Source of the DNA: Rhodococcus oxybenzonivorans | GTDB taxonomy: Bacteria; Actinomycetota; Actinomycetes; Mycobacteriales; Mycobacteriaceae | Assembly: GCF_003130705.1 (NCBI RefSeq) | Contig: NZ_CP021354.1 | Location: forward strand, 6,262,001-6,326,000 | Direction: 5' to 3' | DNA: 64,000 bases | In this document: positions 17,041 to 25,686 of the stretch, in pieces | Layout of the letters: each line of letters opens with the position of its first letter | Position numbering within the stretch: the stretch's first letter is position 1 | Notes under the pieces: model-generated | What the model was told of the DNA's origin: nothing | Database searches by the model: none | What the model saw: the letters and a program-made list of their open reading frames with translations, nothing else | Position numbers and translations under genes: made by a program

Positions 17041-17136
17041 TTAAGTGCAGCCGTACGTAGTCGCTCCGCTGAAATTTACGCCGGGCTCGATGGTACCGGT
17101 GTCGTCGTTTCCCCCTGTGTTCCACATGTCATGCAT
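17041..17136 (-). CDS. Candidate 31-residue precursor-like peptide
   Basis: A short frame opening with MHDMWNTGGNDD and ending SGATTYGCT. The ATG at 17136 has AAGGGAG eight bases upstream, and a 27-bp inverted repeat lies 31 bp before the start. The peptide is acidic in its first half and Ser/Thr/Cys/Gly-rich at its C-terminus, a layout seen in some ribosomally made, modified peptides. It is convergent with, and 61 bp from, the last operon gene. It also overlaps the decayed exonuclease frame, so it could be fortuitous. No modification enzyme of a known RiPP class is adjacent. Confidence 0.4.
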   Translation of the reverse strand: MHDMWNTGGNDDTGTIEPGVNFSGATTYGCT

Positions 17137-17402
17137 CGGGTTGTCTCCCTTCTCAATAACGTCAATTGCGTAGTACAGCGGGACTGCACTACGCGATTTA
17201 CTGGGTTCTTTCCGTGTCGGGGCTGCGCGGTCACGGCGATCTCGAGGATCGCGCCGTCGAAGTCGGTGGATTCGACATCGCAGACCACCGCCCGGCCGGG
17301 CCGCAGCATCGCCTGCGCCCACTGGCGGGGACTGAGCGCATGCGGCACCTGCCCCACTCGCGGGCTCGGCGCTGGTGACTCGGGTGCGGTCATGGTGGCC
17401 AT
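17076..17402 (-). pseudogene. Truncated 3'-5' exonuclease-domain gene (DnaQ-like)
   Basis: An ATG at 17402, preceded by GGAGGGTG, opens a frame reading ESPAPSPRVGQVPHALSPRQWAQAMLRPGRAVVCDVESTDFDGAILEIAV. The CDVESTDFDG segment is the first acidic (DxE) motif of DnaQ-like exonucleases found on actinobacterial chromosomes and plasmids. After ILEIAV near 17230 the similarity ends and the remaining residues look random, so the catalytic domain is lost. It is probably an old breakpoint. The small peptide frame at 17041 lies in the non-homologous tail. Confidence 0.6.
17168..17194. promoter_or_regulatory. 27-bp inverted repeat upstream of the small peptide gene
   Basis: GCGTAGTACAG at 17168-17178 and CTGCACTACGC at 17184-17194 match at 10 of 11 positions around a 5-base centre. 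It sits 31 bp before the peptide start on the minus strand, where a repressor operator would be expected. No cognate regulator is identified nearby. Confidence 0.45.
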
Positions 17403-17479
17403 CGTGACCGCACCCTCCGACACACTCAGCCGCACACCGGCGCCAACAGCATCACCAGCTGGCATCGGCCTTACCGGCC

Positions 17480-17590
17480 TCACTGGGCGAGCTTCGCGTC
17501 GAGCCATCCGTCGACGAAGGCGGTCATGATCTTCCGGCCGCTCCCGTCGACGACGGCCAACCCGCATGGACTGAGCAATTCCCACAGCAT
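17480..17590 (-). CDS. 36-residue hypothetical protein
   Basis: A short frame beginning MLWELLSPCGLAVVDGSG and ending DGWLDAKLAQ. Its ATG at 17590 has a perfect GAGGAGG ribosome site five bases upstream, better than most genes in the window. It lies 77 bp upstream of the truncated exonuclease gene in the same direction and was probably the first gene of that former operon. No known family; the strong start is the only support. Confidence 0.4.
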   Translation of the reverse strand: MLWELLSPCGLAVVDGSGRKIMTAFVDGWLDAKLAQ

Positions 17591-17793
17591 GAGACCTCCT
17601 CGTGTTGGTGTTCTCAGACGCGAACGGCTGCGGGAAGAACGCAAGGTCGAGCAGGAACTCGACGCCACCCAGTACTTCCAAAGCCGAAGCAACTGGCCGA
17701 CGGGCGCCGCAACCGGGCCGACCACCCAACGGTCCGTGCCCACACCCGCCGAGCGGCAACAGCAGCCGCCACCGGACTGGTCGTTCGCGCCGC

Positions 17794-18390
17794 TCAGCGG
17801 CGCAGCGCGGCCGCGGAAATCGGAAGGCCCGCCGCCGCAAGGCGGTCACACACATCAGCCGGGGTCCCGGGTGGATGACGCCAGGCCGCGGCCGTCGCGC
17901 TGACCGCTTGATGGTCCCGCACCCCGTCGAGGTGGAACAGATCCATCACGAACTCGTCCGGATACTTGGCCTCGATGCCGAACTACGCCAGCTCCGCATC
18001 GGGGAAGTCCCGCAGGTTCGCAGAGACGATCACCTACGACCCGGCGCGGATCGCCGCGGCCAGCACATGGCGGTCGTCCTCATCCGGCAGCGTGAGCGCG
18101 GGGATGAGTGTCTCGTAGCCGGTGACCAGGGGAGTCCCGAACCGCCGGCGTTCATCAGCTCCCGCAGCTTCGTCAACGTCGCTGTCGGGATGTCCGGGCG
18201 ATCCTCGGCCAAGTTCTCGAACGTCTCGCCGGAGGATGCGATCCGTCCACCGGGCATGCACCAGGCCGGTCTGCGCTAGCCGAATCAGCACGTCTCGTAA
18301 CACATTCTCACCGGCCTGCTGCAGAAGCTGGCCACCGCAAAAGATCAGGACGAGATCAAACGACGCTGACCGCCTACGAGCGGAAAATCT
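17794..18390 (-). pseudogene. PIN-domain ribonuclease toxin (VapC50-like), degraded
   Basis: Reading across frames on the minus strand gives DVLIRLAQTGLVHARWTDRIL, then ETFENLAEDRPDIPTATLTKLRELMNA, then LVTGYETLIPALTLPDEDDRHVLAAAIRAGS, VIVSANLRDFPDAELA and FGIEAKYPDEFVMDLFHLDGV. Together these match the PIN_3 toxins of the mycobacterial VapC50 type. Two frameshifts (near 18270 and 18130) and two in-frame TAG codons, each one base from CAG, inactivate it. The N-terminal start is not clear, and no antitoxin gene is visible upstream. The toxin function is therefore lost. Confidence 0.72.
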
Positions 18391-18587
18391 GCTCCCGAAC
18401 CGCTGTCCCCATCGCTCGGTGCACGTCGTCATCGGAACAAAACACGTTCCGGCGCAGGATGCGTTTCGCTTATGTGTGCACACATCGCGATGTGAGGTAT
18501 CGGGGCATCTCGGACGGACATGCCGCCTTCCTGTTGCCATCACGATCAACGCGTAAACAATTCGATCAACCCCTTGATTAAATGAAA

Positions 18588-18642
18588 ATGGTCTGGCATA
18601 GTTGTGCTTCGGGTCACATTCGACCATCTGTTCAGTTTGGTC
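18588..18642. promoter_or_regulatory. Candidate TetR-type half-sites upstream of the MoaF-like operon
   Basis: ATGGTC at 18588-18593, GACCAT at 18622-18627 and GTTTGGTC at 18635-18642 lie within 110 bp of the MoaF-like start. The last two form an inverted pair. The same elements, GTTTGGTC and GACCATNTG, occur together at 24164-24186 before the TetR gene. They may be operators of one regulon. Confidence 0.4.
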
Positions 18643-18698
18643 CGTTTCCGCACGCCGGTACCCTGCGCCACGTGTCATCAACCATCGAAGGGCATCAA

Positions 18699-19541
18699 AT
18701 GTTGAGTGCAACAACACCATTCAGCTGGAACAAGGAAAACTGGGCCCCTCTCACCGAAATGGCCGACGGCTTCGACGAGTACCTACCTGACCTCAGCAGG
18801 GCGCTCGACGGCCGGGAGATCGTGCTCGACGCTCGATACGTCGACAGCGGTAACTCGTTCACCCTCTCCCAGAAGTTCTCCAATTCTGCAGTCGAGTGGG
18901 CTGTGATCGAGAACGGCACCGAAACCGCGCACGGCAGCGACAGCTACGAGCTGTTCGAGATGCAGCCCGGACTGTTTTACCTTCACTACCTGCGTGCCGG
19001 AGAGGATCACCCCGTCGCGCTCAGCGCCGCAATCGATACCGTCAGCGGGCAGGTCACCGGAGCGGTCGGGGAGCTCGGACTCGACCCGAACCCGGCAGCC
19101 GCTCGGCAGAGCTGGTTCCAGGGCCAAATTGCGGGATCCGGTGCCGTCCCGGAAGCGGCGCATATCGCCACAGACGAACTGATCGGACGCCGCGTTCGTT
19201 ACGCATACAGCAGCGAGGACGTCTACGACCACGTCTATCTGAACGAGAACATCTTTACGTGGCTGTGCGTCGGCGGTACCGAGCTCGGTGTCGGTGACAC
19301 CGAACATTGCACCTACTACAAGCTGCGTGAGAACACGTACCTGTTCTCTTGGCTCGAGAAGAACCTCGGTGTCGAAGGCATGGTGCTCATCGACCTGGCT
19401 GCGCACCGCACCGTCGGCATCCAATTCGCCCTCGATCAATACAGCGGAGAACTGGTCAACCTCACGATGGGCTCGTACGCGCAGGAATTCGAGCGCACGC
19501 CGGCGATCGACGCTGCACGGCCCGGCCCCTCGACCAAGTAG
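18699..19541 (+). CDS. MoaF-domain protein
   Basis: A 280-residue protein with two lipocalin-like MoaF halves. The C-terminal half contains RVRYAYSSEDVYDHVYLNENIFTWLCV, GDTEHCTYYKLRENTYLFSWLEKNLGVEG and TVGIQFALDQYSGELVNLTMGSY, the conserved MoaF pattern. MoaF was named from the Klebsiella moa operon, but it is not required for molybdopterin synthesis and its role is unsettled. The ATG at 18699 has GAAGGG upstream; longer frames lack support. It heads a same-strand group with an APC permease and an SDR, which suggests catabolism or sensing of an amine or amino-alcohol. Function unproven. Confidence 0.8.
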   Translation: MLSATTPFSWNKENWAPLTEMADGFDEYLPDLSRALDGREIVLDARYVDSGNSFTLSQKFSNSAVEWAVIENGTETAHGSDSYELFEMQPGLFYLHYLRAGEDHPVALSAAIDTVSGQVTGAVGELGLDPNPAAARQSWFQGQIAGSGAVPEAAHIATDELIGRRVRYAYSSEDVYDHVYLNENIFTWLCVGGTELGVGDTEHCTYYKLRENTYLFSWLEKNLGVEGMVLIDLAAHRTVGIQFALDQYSGELVNLTMGSYAQEFERTPAIDAARPGPSTK

Positions 19542-19613
19542 CTCGAGCCGTACGCATTCTGCCGAACACCACCTACTCGATCCTGCACCACCCGCCCACC
19601 CCGGAGACGCCCC

Positions 19614-21065
19614 ATGTCCACCACGCCACCCATATCTTCGAGCGCAGCACCCCAGCCCGGTTTCACCGAACGATCCGGATTGCGTCCGGGCACGTTGGGC
19701 GTCGGGGCCATCATCTTCTTCGTGGTCGCGGCCGTGGCGCCCATGGCCGCGATCATCGGGGCCTCGCCGGTCGTGTTCTCCGCCAACGGAGCAACGGCCC
19801 CACTGGTTTATCTGCTTGCCGCTGCCCTGTTCGTAATCTTCTCCTCCGGGTACGTCGCCATGAGTCGGCACATACGTAACGCCGGTGGATTCGTGGCCTA
19901 CATCGCACACGGATTGGGCCCGCGCGTGGCCACAACAGGTGCAGGATTGGCCATCCTGTTCTACGGCAGCCTGCAATCGGCACTGTGGTCGCAGTTCTCG
20001 GTATTCGCCAACGCACTGATTGCAGACAAGCTCGGAGTCGACATTCCACCGCTGGTCATCGTCTTCGTGGTGCTGGCGGTCGTAACTACTCTGACCGTTC
20101 TCGGTGTCGACCTCAGCCTCAAAGTTCTCGGCGTTCTGGTCGCCCTCGAAATCGCGGTGCTCGTCGTCCTCGACGCTACGATCATCTTCGGCGGAGGCGG
20201 ATCGTCGGGCAACTCACTGGCTGCCTTCGATCCTTCAGCGCTGGTCGGCCCAGGTCTCGGAGTAGCTTTCCTGTTCGCGTTCGCGTGCTTCACCGGTTTC
20301 GAGGCGACAGTGGTGTTCTCCGAGGAGGCCAAGAACCCCCGTCGCACTATTCCTCGGGCCGTCTACGGATCCATCGCCTTCATCGGCCTGTTCTACGCCC
20401 TGACCGTCTGGGCGCTCGGCAATTCGGTCGGATCGGATTCGGTACAGGCTGCGGCCACCGACGACCCTGCCGGATTCGTCTTCGCCATTGCCGAGAAGGA
20501 AGTCGGCCCCTGGCTCGCGACCTCCCTCGAAGTTCTCGTCGTCACCAGTTTCGTTGCGATGCTCATCGGATTTCAGAACATGTTCGCTCGCTACCTGTAC
20601 GCGCTGAGCCGAGCGGGAGTCCTGCCCGCTCGATTGGGTACCGTCACCGCCAAGTCCGGAACACCCGCTACCGCTGCGCTCTGCGTAGGTGTGTTCATTG
20701 CCGTCGTCGTCGCCGGCTTCGGAATGGCCGGTGCAGATCCGATCACGGTCACCTTCAGCTGGCTCCTCTCGCTGGGCACCGTGGCTCTGATCGTGATCCT
20801 GATCCTCACGTCCATAGCGATCATCGCGTTCTTCCTCCGGAACAAGCTCGAAACGAACCTGTGGACGACGAAGATCGCACCAGTACTGTCGGTCGCCGGC
20901 TTCGGCTCCGTGGCATACATCGCGATCACCAACTACGACGTCCTGCTCGGTGGCCAAGGCGGGGTAGCTCAATGGCTGCTGTTGTTGATCCCCGCGGTTT
21001 CGATAGCTGGGTTCGCTTGGGCCACGCTGCGCCCCGCAGTCAACTACGAAGCGGAATTGGTCTGA
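19614..21065 (+). CDS. APC-family amino acid/amine permease
   Basis: A 483-residue membrane protein with about 12 helices. The N-terminal TLGVGAIIFFVVAAVAPMAAIIGA replaces the usual glycine-rich unwound helix 1. ACFTGFEATVVFSEEAKNPRRTIPRA is the conserved helix 6/loop signature, and NMFARYLYALSRAGVLP belongs to helix 8. It probably imports an amino acid or amine by proton symport. It lies 72 bp after the MoaF-like gene and 37 bp before an SDR gene, so they are likely one transcript. The substrate is unknown. Confidence 0.9.
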   Translation: MSTTPPISSSAAPQPGFTERSGLRPGTLGVGAIIFFVVAAVAPMAAIIGASPVVFSANGATAPLVYLLAAALFVIFSSGYVAMSRHIRNAGGFVAYIAHGLGPRVATTGAGLAILFYGSLQSALWSQFSVFANALIADKLGVDIPPLVIVFVVLAVVTTLTVLGVDLSLKVLGVLVALEIAVLVVLDATIIFGGGGSSGNSLAAFDPSALVGPGLGVAFLFAFACFTGFEATVVFSEEAKNPRRTIPRAVYGSIAFIGLFYALTVWALGNSVGSDSVQAAATDDPAGFVFAIAEKEVGPWLATSLEVLVVTSFVAMLIGFQNMFARYLYALSRAGVLPARLGTVTAKSGTPATAALCVGVFIAVVVAGFGMAGADPITVTFSWLLSLGTVALIVILILTSIAIIAFFLRNKLETNLWTTKIAPVLSVAGFGSVAYIAITNYDVLLGGQGGVAQWLLLLIPAVSIAGFAWATLRPAVNYEAELV

Positions 21066-21102
21066 TCTTCATCGCGTCAACCCTGAATGATCGGATCAGA
21101 AC

Positions 21103-21873
21103 ATGAATCTGGGCCTGAATGACCGAGTCGCGCTGATCACGGGAGGCGCGTCCGGGATCGGCCGCGCTGTCACCGAAGCGCTCACGCGGGAGGGGGCCCG
21201 AGTTGTCATCGTCGACCGAGATGCGGCAGGGCAACAGGTAGCGGACGAGTTACGCGCTGCGGGGCACGAAGCGGTATTCGTCCGGGCTGACATCACGGAC
21301 GAGACAGACGTGGCATCTGTTGTTCGCTACACCCTCGAGACCTACGGCAGTCTCGACACCGTGTGCGGATGCGCAGGAATATCGGGCCCGGTGGGCCGCA
21401 GGGTCGACGAAATCGACGCCGCAGACTGGGATCAGGTCCAGTCGGTGAACGTCCGGGGAAATTTTTTACTGGCCAATCACACCGTGGCAGCACTGTCCGC
21501 CAGCGACATCGGCACACTGGTGTTCGTGGCCTCGGACTCGGCGTTCATTGCGTTCGAGGGAATGACACCGTACAGCGTGTCCAAAGCCGCGCTGGTGATG
21601 CTCGCAAGATCTCTGTCGGTCGACCACCCGCGCATGCGGGTCAACGCCGTATGTCCGGGCATCGTCGACACTCCGATGTCGCGCGCCGACCTCGATGCCG
21701 CGGAGGGTTTCGACATCGCATCGTTCCCGGTGGTGTCCGCCGATCAGATTGCTCGTCACGTTTTGTTTCTCGCGTCTCCGATCAGCGAACCTGCCAATGG
21801 AACCAGCCCGATCGTCGATTTCGGAATGCACTGCAGAGCCGCGATCGGAACCCTCGATTTCGGATCGTCGTGA
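21103..21873 (+). CDS. Short-chain dehydrogenase/reductase (classical SDR)
   Basis: A 256-residue SDR. The cofactor motif is TGGASGIG; the NNAG equivalent is CGCAGISG; the catalytic Ser and YSVSKAA lie at about residues 147 and 160. VDRDAAGQQ after strand 2 has an Asp that favours NAD(H). It follows the permease by 37 bp and is probably co-transcribed, perhaps oxidising an imported alcohol or amino-alcohol. The C-terminus (GTSPIVDFGMHCRAAIG) is unusual, lacking the common SDR ending IDGG. After it the coding sequence decays into pseudogenes. Confidence 0.87.
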   Translation: MNLGLNDRVALITGGASGIGRAVTEALTREGARVVIVDRDAAGQQVADELRAAGHEAVFVRADITDETDVASVVRYTLETYGSLDTVCGCAGISGPVGRRVDEIDAADWDQVQSVNVRGNFLLANHTVAALSASDIGTLVFVASDSAFIAFEGMTPYSVSKAALVMLARSLSVDHPRMRVNAVCPGIVDTPMSRADLDAAEGFDIASFPVVSADQIARHVLFLASPISEPANGTSPIVDFGMHCRAAIGTLDFGSS

Positions 21874-21954
21874 CCGGCCGACTCGCCGCGTCGGCGGATC
21901 ACTGCTCGTACCCAGAATCACTCCCATCGAACTCCACTCGAGAACATCATCTCT

Positions 21955-22630
21955 CACGACGAATACGGCGACTCGATTGGATATCTACACACCAATGCCA
22001 CGATCTGGACGGCCGACGCAGATCGACCTACCGCCACGAGCATGCTGGTCCGCGGTGGCGTGATTCGCCTCTATCGACCCGACAACCGAGCAACTGACCG
22101 GTGACGAGTAGGTCGTGGACCACGGCGGTGCTTTCCTGATGTCGGGGCTTCGGGGACGTGCACAATCACCACCTACTGGCCGTTCCGGCTTGGCGAATTG
22201 CAACTCGACGGCAACGCCGATCTCGACGCGGTGCTCGCATCCATTGCCGCCTGGTCCGAACAACTCGACGAGGACGCCTGGGTGGTGGGCGGCAGATGGG
22301 GAAGCCATCTGCTCGACGAGGTGGCATCCCTCGACGCAAGCACTGGCTGGGCGTTGCAGCCGGCGGTCGAGCGGTGATGCTCAGAGACGACAGTTGTCAC
22401 AACCGGTGGCTCAGCACACGAGCCATGTCCCTGGCGGGACTCGGCATGGGCACAGACGATCCCGACGGTGGCCGCATCGCGCGAGACGTGGCAACCTCAT
22501 AGCCGGTGGGCGTACTGGTCGAGGCCGCTCTTATCCTGGTCGAGGCCGCTCTTATCCCCGTCGAACGCGCCTATGCCGCACCACATGCGGACTCGACCGA
22601 TCTCCACGCGGCAAGCTGCACCCACGCCAT
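21955..22630 (+). pseudogene. Amidohydrolase family 3 (YtcJ-like), multiply frameshifted
   Basis: Pieces in all three frames assemble in the right order: LHTNATIWTADADRPTATSMLVRGG (N-terminal beta sandwich), VVDHGGAFLMSG, then LDGNADLDAVLASIAAWSEQLDEDAWVVGGRWGSHLLDE, VMLRDDSCHNRWLSTRAMSLAGLG and VGVLVEAALIPVERAYA. The order matches YtcJ-like amidohydrolases of about 550 residues, of which less than half remains. The metal-binding HNHH-like motif is broken by a frameshift. A 21-bp perfect tandem duplication (22515-22535 and 22536-22556) lies within it. It is clearly dead. Confidence 0.75.
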
Positions 22631-22639
22631 CGAGACCCT

Positions 22640-23086
22640 GCAGAGTTTCGGAATCCGCGGTGTCCGTCGCCACAGTCGCGGGTATCGCGTCGGCGCTGAT
22701 CGCCACCTGGATCGGCGAGACACCACGCCGACGGGCAATTCTCGCCGCCGGCTACGTAGTGATGGCAACGAGCGACGAGCGTGCTCCTTCTCCTGGGTGG
22801 CCCGTCACTAGTCCAGTTCGTCACCGCTGCAATCGTATTCAATTTCGCCTGGACGTTAATCCAGCCTTATCTTCTCTCGACCCTGTCCAGGGTAGGAAGC
22901 GGCGGCCAGGTCATGAACACCGTGAACCTCATGATCGGAGGCGGATTCGCACTGGGACCTTTCATCGCCGGTGTATTCATCGATTCATCCGGGTTCGGCG
23001 GAATACTGATCTTCTCCGCCGTCTGCTTGATTGCCTCGTTCGCCTTCATCGCAGCAGCGACCTCCGGACGACGACAAGTTCTGTAG
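22640..23086 (+). pseudogene. MFS transporter remnant (C-terminal helices)
   Basis: A first piece reads VSVATVAGIASALIATWIGETPRRRAIL and then shifts frame. The piece at 22781-23086 reads FVTAAIVFNFAWTLIQPYLLSTLSRVGSGGQVMNTVNLMIGGGFALGPFIAGVFID with the last helices and a natural stop. This is the C-terminal third of a 12-helix MFS permease. The N-terminal part is absent; the amidohydrolase remnant abuts it instead. The last piece could still encode a 101-residue membrane protein, but that is unlikely to be functional. Confidence 0.68.
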
Positions 23087-23172
23087 AGCCACGCGAAGAA
23101 CCCACGCCCAGTGGCGGTGGCAGCCGACACCGGCTGTCACCGCACAACAGTTTTCGAAACCTGCGATACCAA

Positions 23173-23997
23173 TCAGGACGGATCGACGGACTGCAGGGTG
23201 TCGACGAATGGGGCAGTGCCTGGATCGACGGCCTGTAGTCCGCCGTCGATTGGAATGACCGCTGCGTTTACATAAGACGCTGCCGGGGACACAAGCCAGG
23301 CGATGGTGGCCGCGACCTCGGACGCGTGCGCCGGACGGTACAACGGCACAAGCGCAGTAGCGATTCGGTAGGCCTGTTCGGGGTCGATCTTTCTGGCCTC
23401 GGCATATTCGGCCATCTCCGCGTCCGCCATTTCGGTGCGCGTCCAGCCTGGGCAGACAACGTTGGCCCGGACCCCTTGCGGGCCGTAGTCGACCGCCACC
23501 GACTGCACGAGCATCGTCAAAGCTGCTTTGGTGGCGTTGTAGCCTGCGGTCCCGGCCGACGCACGTAGCGCGCTCACCGACGAGACACCGACAACTGATC
23601 CGCGGCTGCGGATCAGGTGGGGCAGGGCGTGGTGCAGCAATCGGTAGGGGGCAGTGAGGTTGGTGTCCACCACCGACGCCCAATCCTGCTCCGACAATTC
23701 CGCAACCGGGCCGGGCCGCACGATACCGGCGTTGAGGACCACGGCGTCAAAGCGGCCGAACTGGTTGGCAGTGCCCTCGACCAGCCGCCGTGTCGCATCG
23801 GGGTCGGTGATGTCGACGATTGCCGGATGCGCGCCGGTCGCATGTGCAACCTGATCCAACTGCTCGCGGCGGCGGCCGCAGATCACTACCGTCCACCCGA
23901 GCGCACGAAGAGCCTCACAGGTCGCTGCACCAATGCCGCTGCCACCGCCCGTGATCAGGACGACCGGGCTAGTGTGCCGAGTGTCAGAAAATGTCAT
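23173..23997 (-). CDS. Short-chain dehydrogenase/reductase (classical SDR)
   Basis: A 274-residue SDR with TGGGSGIG in the cofactor site, VLNAGIV for the NAG motif, and catalytic VSSVSAL and YNATKAA. ICGRRREQL after strand 2 carries Arg residues, which favour NADP(H). PGWTRTEM and a regular IDGG ending are present. It is divergent from the TetR gene at 24295, and the shared spacer holds a TGGTC/GACCA inverted repeat, so the regulator probably controls it. The substrate is unknown. Confidence 0.9.
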   Translation of the reverse strand: MTFSDTRHTSPVVLITGGGSGIGAATCEALRALGWTVVICGRRREQLDQVAHATGAHPAIVDITDPDATRRLVEGTANQFGRFDAVVLNAGIVRPGPVAELSEQDWASVVDTNLTAPYRLLHHALPHLIRSRGSVVGVSSVSALRASAGTAGYNATKAALTMLVQSVAVDYGPQGVRANVVCPGWTRTEMADAEMAEYAEARKIDPEQAYRIATALVPLYRPAHASEVAATIAWLVSPAASYVNAAVIPIDGGLQAVDPGTAPFVDTLQSVDPS

Positions 23998-24163
23998 CTC
24001 GCGTCTCTTCTTGTGGATTCTCGAACCAATGTCGGCCTACAGCGCGGTTCGGCTGCGCCGGGAGTGCCGGGAGTGCCGGAGGGAAGAATCCGTGTGCACC
24101 GGAGTCGTAACCGCTTCGTCTCGGCGCTGACGTAGCTCGTGTTCCAGTCGCGCCAACTTGAAC

Positions 24164-24186
24164 GTTTGGTCTAATGTGACCATTTG
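24164..24186. promoter_or_regulatory. TetR operator candidate between divergent SDR and TetR genes
   Basis: GTTTGGTC at 24164-24171 and GACCATTTG at 24178-24186 give the inverted repeat TGGTC-N6-GACCA. It lies between the divergent SDR (start 23997) and the TetR gene (start 24295), the expected place for an autoregulatory TetR site. The same words recur upstream of the MoaF-like gene at 18622-18642. Confidence 0.5.
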
Positions 24187-24294
24187 TACGAGAATGCACT
24201 ACTCCCACGCAATAATCAATGCTTTGATCGTAAGTCGGACTTGGAGCTGTGTGCGGTTGCTAGCCCGATTCCAACCAGTAGAGGCGATGTCGAT

Positions 24295-24909
24295 ATGGTC
24301 GATTACGGCGTAACCGAGTCGCGGTACGGTAAGGGCCGCGATGCCCTCCTCGACGCAGCCATTCGCGCGGTCGCTGATGACGGACTTCGTCGCCTCACCT
24401 ATCGGCGGGTCGCGTCCGAGGCCGGTGTCGGCCACACGTTGGTTGCACACCACTTCGGCTCGATCGACACACTCGTAGAGCAGGCGCTGCAACGTTCTTT
24501 CGCGCGAAGTGTGGCAACGATCAGTACCCGGCCCGGTAGCGGTGATCTGAACGCCCTGTTCGCAGGTCTGTCGACATTCGCAGAAGTAGACGCGGTAGAT
24601 CAGGCTTTTCAATTCGAGCTGATGCTGGAGTCGCGGCGACGTCCCGGACTCAGGCCCCACGTGCGGCGAGTGCGCGATGCCTACGTCGATGCCATCGGCA
24701 CGGAACTGACGCTGGCCGGCCTCGAGCCTGACCCGGCCTTGAGCCACCTCATCTACTCAGCAGCCGAAGGTCTGATACTCGAACAGATCACCGGCGACGA
24801 TCGGGAACCGACCGACGCTGCACTGAACCATCTCCGAGGACTACTGCGGCGAACTGCCCGTCCCACTGAAGGTACTGACACCGAATGTATGAGACTGCAG
24901 GGGTTGTGA
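24295..24909 (+). CDS. TetR-family transcriptional regulator
   Basis: A 204-residue regulator. The N-terminal helix-turn-helix is RDALLDAAIRAVADDGLRRLTYRRVASEAGVGHTLVAHHFGS, typical of TetR. The C-terminal ligand domain is all helical and variable. The ATG at 24295 has GAGGCG about nine bases upstream; longer frames back to 24184 are less likely. It is divergent from the SDR at 23997 with a candidate operator between. It probably represses the SDR and perhaps the MoaF-permease-SDR group. Confidence 0.85.
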   Translation: MVDYGVTESRYGKGRDALLDAAIRAVADDGLRRLTYRRVASEAGVGHTLVAHHFGSIDTLVEQALQRSFARSVATISTRPGSGDLNALFAGLSTFAEVDAVDQAFQFELMLESRRRPGLRPHVRRVRDAYVDAIGTELTLAGLEPDPALSHLIYSAAEGLILEQITGDDREPTDAALNHLRGLLRRTARPTEGTDTECMRLQGL

Positions 24910-25454
24910 GGCACCGCATGAGGAAACAGCTTCGGGCCACCGGTGAGATCGAGGCGCGTGTGAGACCACGACGTGGGTAACATCGGCAGGATTGAACCCG
25001 TAAGAGGCGATCTGCACGTCAACCCTGTCGCTATGGCGAAAATCCATTCCGAAAGCATCCGCGACCGCGCCGTAGACGGCCGTGGGGTGTCTTCAGCTGC
25101 CGTCGGATCGAGCCAGTGCGGAACAAGACCAAAGGGTTTCGACGCTGGGCCAGACCCGCCATTCAAAGGGCGCTTCGGTCGGGTACCGCACCGTCACGAA
25201 TTCATCCAGACGGCGCAGGCTGCCGGTAACTCGGTCTTACCCGTCAAGCCACGAACCGTCAGGTAACCCTGACGGCATGGCGCCCGCCAGGGTAGTCGCC
25301 GAGGATCGGGGAATACGACCAATCTTGATATACAGGGTTACCAGTAGCAAGTGCAGTGTCCGGGTAGCGCAGGCCAATTTGGCGCAGCGCGATGATGTCG
25401 ATGTCTGCGCGGCCACTCCCCAATGCTGCGGGGCGTCCACCTCCGTGCTTGTCA
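24905..25454 (-). pseudogene. Metallo-beta-lactamase-fold hydrolase (lactonase-like), decayed
   Basis: An ATG at 25454 with GGAGG upstream opens MTSTEVDAPQ and soon loses frame. Further pieces follow: IIALRQIGLRYPDTALATG, VTVRYPTEAPFEW, AFGMDFRHSDRVDVQIASYGFNPADVTHVVVSHA and then LDLTGGPKLFPHA. The last two together match the PADVTHVVVSHxHxDHxGG region of quorum-quenching-type lactonases. The metal-binding motif is damaged (HTRLDLTGG in one frame) and several frameshifts are present, so it is non-functional. Confidence 0.6.
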
Positions 25455-25686
25455 TGTACGTGCCTCCAGACGTTCTGGGGGACTGATCGATCGCTGAAGC
25501 GGCAAGCACCTGGTCAAAGCCGTGGTACATAGTCCGTTTCTCTAACACACAGTCCATTGAGTTCAGTATGGGACTCGCTTCACGCGATTGGGCAACTGCC
25601 CAATTCTGATCCCTCATGTGCATCGACCCCTTTCTTGTACGCCCCGTCACACGTAGCGTCATGACCGGGAGAGCTGGCCCGAGACA

